Shown here in pieces: positions 58,472 through 64,000 of a stretch of DNA of 64,000 bases; within the stretch, counting starts at the first letter, position 1; each line of letters begins with the position of its first letter. A program made the translations under genes and the position numbers. Origin of the DNA: Buddleja alternifolia (Eukaryota; Streptophyta; Magnoliopsida; Lamiales; Scrophulariaceae); assembly GCA_019426215.1 (NCBI GenBank), contig CM033392.1, positions 33,958,814-34,022,813 on the forward strand, read 5' to 3'. The notes beneath the pieces were generated by a model. That model saw only the letters and a program-made list of their open reading frames with translations. It was not told where the DNA came from and did no database searches.

Positions 58472-59145
58472 ATTTTATATCAAAGGAGCTCTTCAACATG
58501 AAGATCAAAGAATGGGAACATGTGTCTGAACACGTCCTTAAGATTATTTCTTTGTTGGAGAAATTGAGGTCTCTAGATTATTACCTCGATTTTCATCTTA
58601 AAGTGGATCTCATACAACAATCTCTCCCCAAATCTTTCTCAGCATTTGTCATAAATTTTGATATGAATGATATTGAAGGATCATTGGCAACACTGCTGCA
58701 CAAACTAATTAAACACAAGAGGTCTTGGGGACCATATAGTGTGCCTATAGCAGGACCACTAGGAGTGTCTAAACTAGCTAGATGTATCAAAAAGGAAAGA
58801 CCTGGCAACATTCAAAGGTTCAAAGGAAATAGAAGCAAAAAGTTGGATATTTGCCTTCTTTGCAAAGAGACTGGTCACTGGAAACGTAACTGCCCAACAT
58901 TCAAAGCAATAACATCTACAGGTACAAAACTTTATGTTTTGGAAACTAATTGTTCTATGACTGTATTCTCCACTTCATGGACTCTAGACTCAGGAGCTAA
59001 CGCTCATGTCTGTGTTTTAAAACAGGATCTGGAAAGAAGTAAGAGATTAGAGGTGCAAGAAGTGATGATCCATGTAGGCAGCGGACATAGTGTGGCGGCT
59101 ACTCACATAAGATCCACTTATTTATTTTTATCTACTGGACATTGA

Positions 59146-60487
59146 CTAGTTTTGAATGATTGCCTTGTTTTGCCCAATGGGCAGAAAAACATTTGTTCTA
59201 TTCCCGTATTAGTTAGACTTGGATACGATTTTTGGTTTTTGAACATTGTTTGCAATATTTATTTTAGAAATAGGTTTGTTAGCTTTGCATCGTTAGTAAA
59301 TGGTTTATATTGCTTAAATGTCTAAAATAGATGTATTGTTAATACAATCACCAAGAAACGAGGTATGCCTGGCACAACCAAAGACTCATCTAGCACTTGA
59401 GACTAGGTTATGCTGGAGAATACAAGATTCGCAAACTTGAGAAAAATGGGCTAATAAGCACATTTGGGTGGGACCCCACTCCCCACTTGCGAGTCTTGTC
59501 TCAAAGGTAAAATGACTAGGTCACCCTTCACAGGGCATTTTGCACGAGCTAATGAAGTCCTTAGTTTAATACATATTGACGTTTGTGGGCCTTTCGAGGA
59601 AATGGCTCGTGGAGGTATTCAATACTTCATTACATTTACTGACGACCACTCTAAGTATGGTCTCGTATACCTAATGAAGCATAAGTTTGAATCTATTGAA
59701 TGGTTCCAAGAATTCAAGAGCTTAGCTAAAAACCAAACCAGCAAACGTATCAAAACACTACGATCTAATCGAGTTGGAGAATATATGAGTGCTGAATTTG
59801 GTGAGTTCTTAATTGAGCATGGAATTGTATTGAAATTAACTCCTCCTGCAGCTCCAAAACTTAATGGCGTAGCCGAATGATGAAATAGAACAATATTAGA
59901 TATGTTTCGATTGATGCTCAACTACATCGATTTTTTCATATTGTCGTGGGGCCATGCATTGCTCATAGCAGCCCATATCTTGAAGAGGTGTCCATCTAAG
60001 TCTATTCCTAAAACTTTTTATCAGATATGGAGTGGAAAGACGCCTAGTTTTAAACACATTAGGATATGGGGTTGTCCAGCCTATTGGAAAAAGACAAAGA
60101 TGAAGAAATTGGAAGACAAATCTTTAAAAGATCAATTTGTTGATTTCCCAAAAGATTCTATGGGATACCTGTTCTACCTGCATGATGATCAAAAAGTCAT
60201 TGTGGCCCCATGCCTGTACTTTCTCGAAGATGAATTCGTTCGAGAAGGTGGTGCAAGAAGAAAGATTGTGTTGGAAGAACAAAACGAAATCCCTTTAGAA
60301 ACCACTGTTCAAGAGAATCCAAATGAACCTAACCAAACACAGCCACCATCGCGTAGATTGAGTAGAGTATCTCAGCCGCCTAAGAGATATGGTTGTCTGC
60401 TACAGAGAGAGCATAATTTGTATGTTATGGCAGAAGGAAACTACGAAGATGATCCCTCTAATTTTGAGCATGCGATGGAGGATATAG
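59146..60487 (+). pseudogene. pol: Protease end and integrase of element D, truncated
   Basis: After the protease region, 59464-59880 reads CESCLKGKMTRSPF, LIHIDVCGPF (first catalytic Asp kept), a TFTDDHSKYGLVY block and LRSNRVGEY, where the second catalytic Asp is Asn. PPAAPKLNGVAE is followed by stops. From 59902 the C-terminal part continues (FKHIRIWGCPAYWKK, FYLHDDQKVIVA, SRVSQPPKRYG). It ends at 60487 just before the RT, where foreign sequence begins. Confidence 0.87.
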
Positions 60488-60518
60488 TGTTAGGAAATTT
60501 CATGTTAGATTTTTTGAT
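60488..60518 (+). repeat. 31-bp scrap of Sirevirus-like LTR start
   Basis: TGTTAGGAAATTTCATG and the following bases match the first 31 bases of the LTRs at 11116 and 25035 with one mismatch, then diverge into gypsy pol. It looks like the residue of an insertion into D whose remainder was deleted. Confidence 0.75.
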
Positions 60519-60743
60519 AGAAAGGTTAGACTCCGGTTATTTAAAAAGGGAGATTCGGTCCTGATGGTTCGAACTCCCATTGCTGTCGCACGAAAGACTA
60601 AAGGAAAATTGGAGCCTAAATGGGAAGGCCCCTATGTCATTGAAAAAGTATATTCTAATGGGACATATCTTATGATCACTCAGGACGGAGAGAGAATAAT
60701 CCCTCCGACTAATGTAAGGTTTTTGAAAAGATATTACCCTTAA
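60519..60743 (+). pseudogene. pol: Gypsy integrase C-terminus (end of pol)
   Basis: The frame reads RKVRLRLFKKGDSVLMVRTP, then KTKGKLEPKWEGPYVIEKVY and NVRFLKRYYP, ending at TAA 60741-60743. The GD-VL and W-GPY motifs are characteristic of gypsy integrase C-termini, and there is no chromodomain. All upstream pol domains are missing because of the junction at 60519. Confidence 0.87.
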
Positions 60744-61309
60744 AGATGTATGTCTTTACCCACCAATCGTGTTGCACGTGGTTAAACAGCTAAAACATAG
60801 TCCCGCTATTGGCTCAGCTAGTGGTTATAATTGCTGATTTGCCCCACCTGGAGTGGTTAAACCAAAACTCAGATACTCCTGGACCACACGAGTATAAACT
60901 GTGAACGACTAAAAATAATATAAAAAATAAAAAGTGATACAGACGTTTTCTTTTATTGTTCATTATTTATGTGTCCCCAATGACTTGGAATTAGAGGCTA
61001 AAAGAGTAAAGTGCCAACATGCCCAAAAATGATAAATAAACATGGATCATGCTAATATCTTTCCCTTAAAAAAAATAAAAAATCAATGATGATGATGATG
61101 ATGAAGATGACATTATTTTACGAACTTTGCTTCATAAAGCGGAAAGTCTTTATTATAAAATAATATGCTAGGAGGAATCCCACAAAGTAAAAGAATACTC
61201 ACCTAAATAGACTAAGCTACTACGCTAGCATATGATGAAATAGAAAAAAAATGCAGAAAGTAAAACGAAACTACCAATAGGAGAGAAAGAAACATGATGA
61301 TAACTACGC
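60744..61309. other. Non-coding region between gypsy pol and the antisense ORF
   Basis: AT-rich, with a short GATGATGAT microsatellite at 61087-61110. No gene, tRNA or promoter could be supported. Confidence 0.5.
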
Positions 61310-61371
61310 CTAAGGATTAAGAGTCATCTTAGTCGCCTTCAAGGTCTTCTCGAGTTCTTCAATATGTTGTG

Positions 61372-63501
61372 TGTTAGAGTTAGTGCTCGGCGCAACAATT
61401 ATTGGGCGTCATTCTTTGTAATAGTAACTCTAGAGTTGAACAATCGTTTTCTTATAAATAAAGTCAATCTTTTTTTTATGTGTGGCATGTCTTTATTCTT
61501 AAATTAGTTTTTACTTTGGCTTAGAATAAAGTCCCGAAGGATCACACATAGCTATGGGACATCATTGCACATTGGGTGTGGCAATGATGGAATATGTCTT
61601 GAAGGCTGTGATCTTTAAACATTGTTCCAAGTCGTGAAAGGGTTCATCGAGATAAAGGGATATCGATGCAACCCAAAAGACTTGCTCATATGATGCATAC
61701 TCTGGTAGAAGTGTATCTCGTTCCATTGATATTGGCACGGTGAAAGCCAATGCATATATGAGGGTTGCCATTGTGGTAATGGGCAAACTGAACAACCCCA
61801 TGGAAGCTCCTGAAATGGATTCCCAGTCGAATGTGGAACTTCCAGTGGTCTTATAGTATAAGAGTAATCCTTATGGACCTAAGATTCCATTGGATGTCTT
61901 ATGCGTAACCGCGCATGTTCTTGATTTGTTACATGATCACTTTAGATGATTGAATATGGGCAAACTCAGACATGCACGTCTTACGTAGTAAGGCACGTGA
62001 GAATTAAGAGGAATCTATCTCTGACATTAGCCAGTCGGTTAATCTCCTATGGTTACATAGTGAATCGACTTAAGGAATCTTCGGCCGAAGTCTGATATCT
62101 AAAGAGGCTTAGGGTTTCCTCGTTTAGATAGTTGAAGTCGATTTCACATAACGTGGGAAACATAGTATTGAATTAATAGAGCTTCGACCTTAGCCAATGC
62201 TCTAGATTCAATCCGGAGATTAGATAGAGAGATCTTACTTATGAGAGGATCAAGATCGCAAAAGGCGTATCTTTACTTTCGTTTTATCTAGGTATTCGGG
62301 ACCCTATGCTAGGTGGGCAACCGCAATTTGTAAGTGCCAAGAATTAGCTTGGTGACTAATTCGAGGCTTGATTAAATCAAAGGATTGATTTAATCTAGTA
62401 CTTTCCATTTTAGGAAGGTACACTAGCACTGTGAGAAGGTGTACTTACTATTAGATAGAAACGAACCTAAGGGGTCACACACTAACTCGAGAGAGTCACT
62501 GCTGGAATAGATGTGATTAATCAATTTCGAGGAAATTGAGGGAATTAGGAAAGCTTAGTGCTTTCCTAATATGGAATATAAATTAAATGAAGGATTTAAT
62601 TAATTTTACTCATTTAATTAATCTTGTAGAGTTAATTAAATTAATGGACCTAGTAGAGTCCAAGTATTTTATTTAATTGGGTGGAACCCAAGTTAAATAA
62701 ATAAATATTGGAATTATTTGGTTGGATTTAATTTGACTTTAATTGGGTTGCACCTATAATTAAATTGAGAAGTCAAAATTAAATCCTAAAGTCCAATTAA
62801 ATGGAGTTGACCGATTTGTGAGTGTAAATAAGGGAGGGGGCGATTTTTTGTGTGGTGGAAGAGGAAAAGAGTTTTCCCCTCCTCCAAGTCTTCATAGGAT
62901 GAGGATTACTAGAGCGTTTGGGAGAAAGGAAGTTTCCTTTTCCTAATAGGACTCTAGGTAATCTTCACCTATAAATAAGAGATGAAGGAGACTAAAATAG
63001 ATGATGAAAAAGCTGAAAAATCTGCCCCCCTCTCTTAGACCTAAAATCGGCCACCTCTCTCCTCTTTCCAACACGACGTCGTTCTATTCATGTGTTGAAT
63101 TAAACGACTTAGAAAATATTCCTTCCTTTCACATAATCAAGCCTAAGTTAAGCTTAGAATCGTTTTGTTGTTTAGCACGCAAGGCAAGATGATTGGTGAC
63201 TTGAACGAGGTGTGGATACATCTTAGAGATGCGACGCTTGGATCACTCTAAACTGGGAGATACGAAAAACGAGGGGCAATTTCTCACCCAAGGGAAATTG
63301 TGTGGATTTGCACCACAGGGTTGCTGAGATCCAAAGTACGAGGTGAAATGAAATTTCCGAAAGGTATAATTTTGTTTACCTCCTTATCAAAGTCGATCAA
63401 ACCAATTCCATATTCCTGTTTTCGGGTGCTTGTACGTTTACTTTTGTAAAATTTTAATTTCCGCTGCCACGAGCCACGCGAGGGAATGAGTCAACCCAAC
63501 A
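61372..63501 (+). mobile_element. Solo LTR, family X (2130 bp)
   Basis: TGTTAGAGTTAGTGC to GTCAACCCAACA, with perfect TTGTG duplications at 61367-61371 and 63502-63506. It matches the minus-strand LTR at 26749-30258 over its whole length outside the CACTA insertion. A TATAAATA box lies at 62970-62977. It is followed closely by a 63-codon ORF at 63001-63192 that is also open in the other copy. Which internal region it belongs to is unknown, as no full element is in the window. Confidence 0.93.
62970..62977 (+). promoter_or_regulatory. Probable TATA box of LTR family X
   Basis: TATAAATA in the context CACCTATAAATAAG, conserved in the minus-strand copy at 27274-27281. Confidence 0.55.
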
Positions 63502-64000
63502 TTGTGCTCTAGCCTCTTGGTCGGAAAGATGTTCGGCAGTCTTTGATTCAAGAATCTCAATAAAGGCAGAAGTTTCAGCAAGGGCGGCAGAAGCTTTATC
63601 AAATTTTGCTTGCACACGTTGGTACACTTCTTCCTCCTTGTCCCTTTTTGCTTCAAGCTCCTTCAACTTTGCCATCAAAGGTTCAATTTCCTCTTTGGTA
63701 GTATTCAAAATTGTTGTCGCCTCCAAAACTTGGGGTTCAAGACTACTCTTTTCATGAGTGAAAGATTGAAGATCGACATGAGCCTTAGTAAGTTCGGAAG
63801 AAAATTTGGACCCTATGGCATCCATATCCAGCTTAGCTTGTGCCAAATCAAAGGATTGCACTATCAAATCCTTAACAACTTCATAAAATGTGGAGTAGTC
63901 AAACGGAAAGCTATAAAGCGCTTTTAAAACAAGATTAGCCTCTGCAACCATGAGTTCAGGGAAAGCGGGGTCCATAATTACCAACTTTTTTGCTAAGGCA

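Larger units (their letters stand above)
49539..59145 (+). pseudogene. gag: gag and protease start of element D, split by element E
   Basis: The ATG at 49539 (MVTNPLKEMLGENVL) is followed by a stop after 16 codons. The frame then reads through WIRRFRIVLKDESLEYGLE, MLSSMSSELQSHYEK and LEELFGEHGQTIRYF to 49877. After E it resumes at 58477 with SKELFNMKI, LQQSLPKSF-like gag text, an intact zinc knuckle CLLCKETGHWKRNCP near 58850 and the protease motif LDSGANAHVC near 58987 with its catalytic Asp. It ends at a TGA at 59143. The insertion left a perfect ATTTT duplication. Confidence 0.87.
38177..60487 (+). mobile_element. Element D: Angela/Tork-like copia element with nested G, TIR element and E; 3' part deleted
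   Basis: Its parts in order: LTR start (38177-38234), nested gypsy element G, rest of LTR (45121-47550), Met-type primer site, a long leader, gag start (49539-49877), nested element E, rest of gag, protease and integrase (58477-60487). The RT, RNase H and 3' LTR are gone. At 60488 the sequence switches to a scrap of Sirevirus LTR. The continuity of LTR and gag across G and E is clear from comparison with C and E. Confidence 0.85.
60519..64000 (+). mobile_element. 3' part of a Tat-like Ty3/gypsy element, with nested solo LTR, continuing off window
   Basis: It comprises the integrase C-terminus on the plus strand, about 570 bp of non-coding sequence, then an antisense ORF that runs off the right edge. 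A reverse-strand ORF between pol and the 3' LTR is known from Tat-lineage elements such as Grande, and this suggests the lineage. The 3' LTR is not reached. Confidence 0.7.
61310..64000 (-). pseudogene. Antisense coiled-coil ORF of a Tat-like gypsy element, split by a solo LTR
   Basis: On the minus strand the frame is open from the right window edge to 63502, is interrupted by a solo LTR, and resumes at 61366 to a TAG at 61312-61310. It includes ELMVAEANLVLKALYSFPFD and VVKDLIVQSFDLAQAKL, then a heptad-rich Glu/Lys/Ala coiled coil (LMAKLKELEAKRDKEEEVY, FDKASAALAETSAFIEILE) and a short tail. Without the LTR the frame continues through the TTGTG duplication. At least 185 residues are visible and the N-terminus is off window. 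No function is assigned; the reading direction opposes pol. Confidence 0.72.

Noticed and set aside
1..64000. Search for host genes, tRNA or rRNA genes
   Set aside because: All readable coding text matches retrotransposon proteins or element-associated ORFs; no tRNA or rRNA gene was recognised by eye, though a small or diverged one could be missed.

Overview
The window looks like intergenic heterochromatin from a flowering plant, probably a eudicot. It is AT-rich and I find no host gene, rRNA or tRNA gene. Essentially every base can be assigned to transposable elements inserted into one another: Ty1/copia and Ty3/gypsy LTR retrotransposons with plant-type tRNA primer sites (initiator-Met for copia, Asp-like for gypsy), a CACTA element, a PIF/Harbinger-like element and a smaller TIR element. 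Lineage names (Sirevirus, Angela/Tork-like, Athila/Tat-like) come from reading protein motifs, not from a database search.

Layout, left half. Element A (1-12589, + strand) is a Sirevirus-like copia element with a 5' LTR cut by the window edge, decayed gag and pol, a very long third ORF after pol, and a 3' LTR. A sits inside the integrase of element B (12590-26443, same family). The third ORF of B carries three more LTR insertions: a copia solo LTR (17057-18795), a gypsy LTR that kept its primer-binding site (19195-20564) and a clean gypsy solo LTR (23326-24641). B sits in the gag of element C (26444-37483, Angela/Tork-like copia). C also holds a minus-strand solo LTR (26749-30258), itself split by a CACTA element (27776-29144), and a PIF/Harbinger-like element (33374-35524) made mostly of two opposed minisatellite arms.

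Layout, right half. A short minus-strand copia LTR remnant (37484-38176) separates C from element D (38177-60487, copia, + strand). D's 5' LTR is split by G (38235-45120), a gypsy element with an intact gag-protease ORF but no reverse transcriptase or integrase, and by a 719-bp TIR element (45948-46666). D's gag is split by E (49878-58471), a nearly complete minus-strand copia element with target duplication ATTTT. D stops before its reverse transcriptase. A 31-bp scrap of Sirevirus LTR (60488-60518) joins it to the 3' part of a Tat-like gypsy element (60519-64000), which has an antisense coiled-coil ORF interrupted by another solo LTR (61372-63501).

How the parts relate. No element here is autonomous. 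Only the gag-protease ORF of G is intact, and it would need polymerase and integrase from a relative elsewhere. The most interesting observations are the third ORF of the Sirevirus-like family, which seems to be interrupted by short frame-restoring introns seen in two copies; the gypsy LTR inserted together with its primer-binding site; the giant inverted minisatellite inside the PIF-like element; the hairpin-forming subterminal repeats of the CACTA element; and the antisense ORF of the Tat-like element. Target duplications could be read for the solo LTRs, E and the DNA transposons, so the insertion order in those places is well supported. For A, B, C and D one end lies outside the window or is deleted, and the order there rests on continuity of the interrupted genes.
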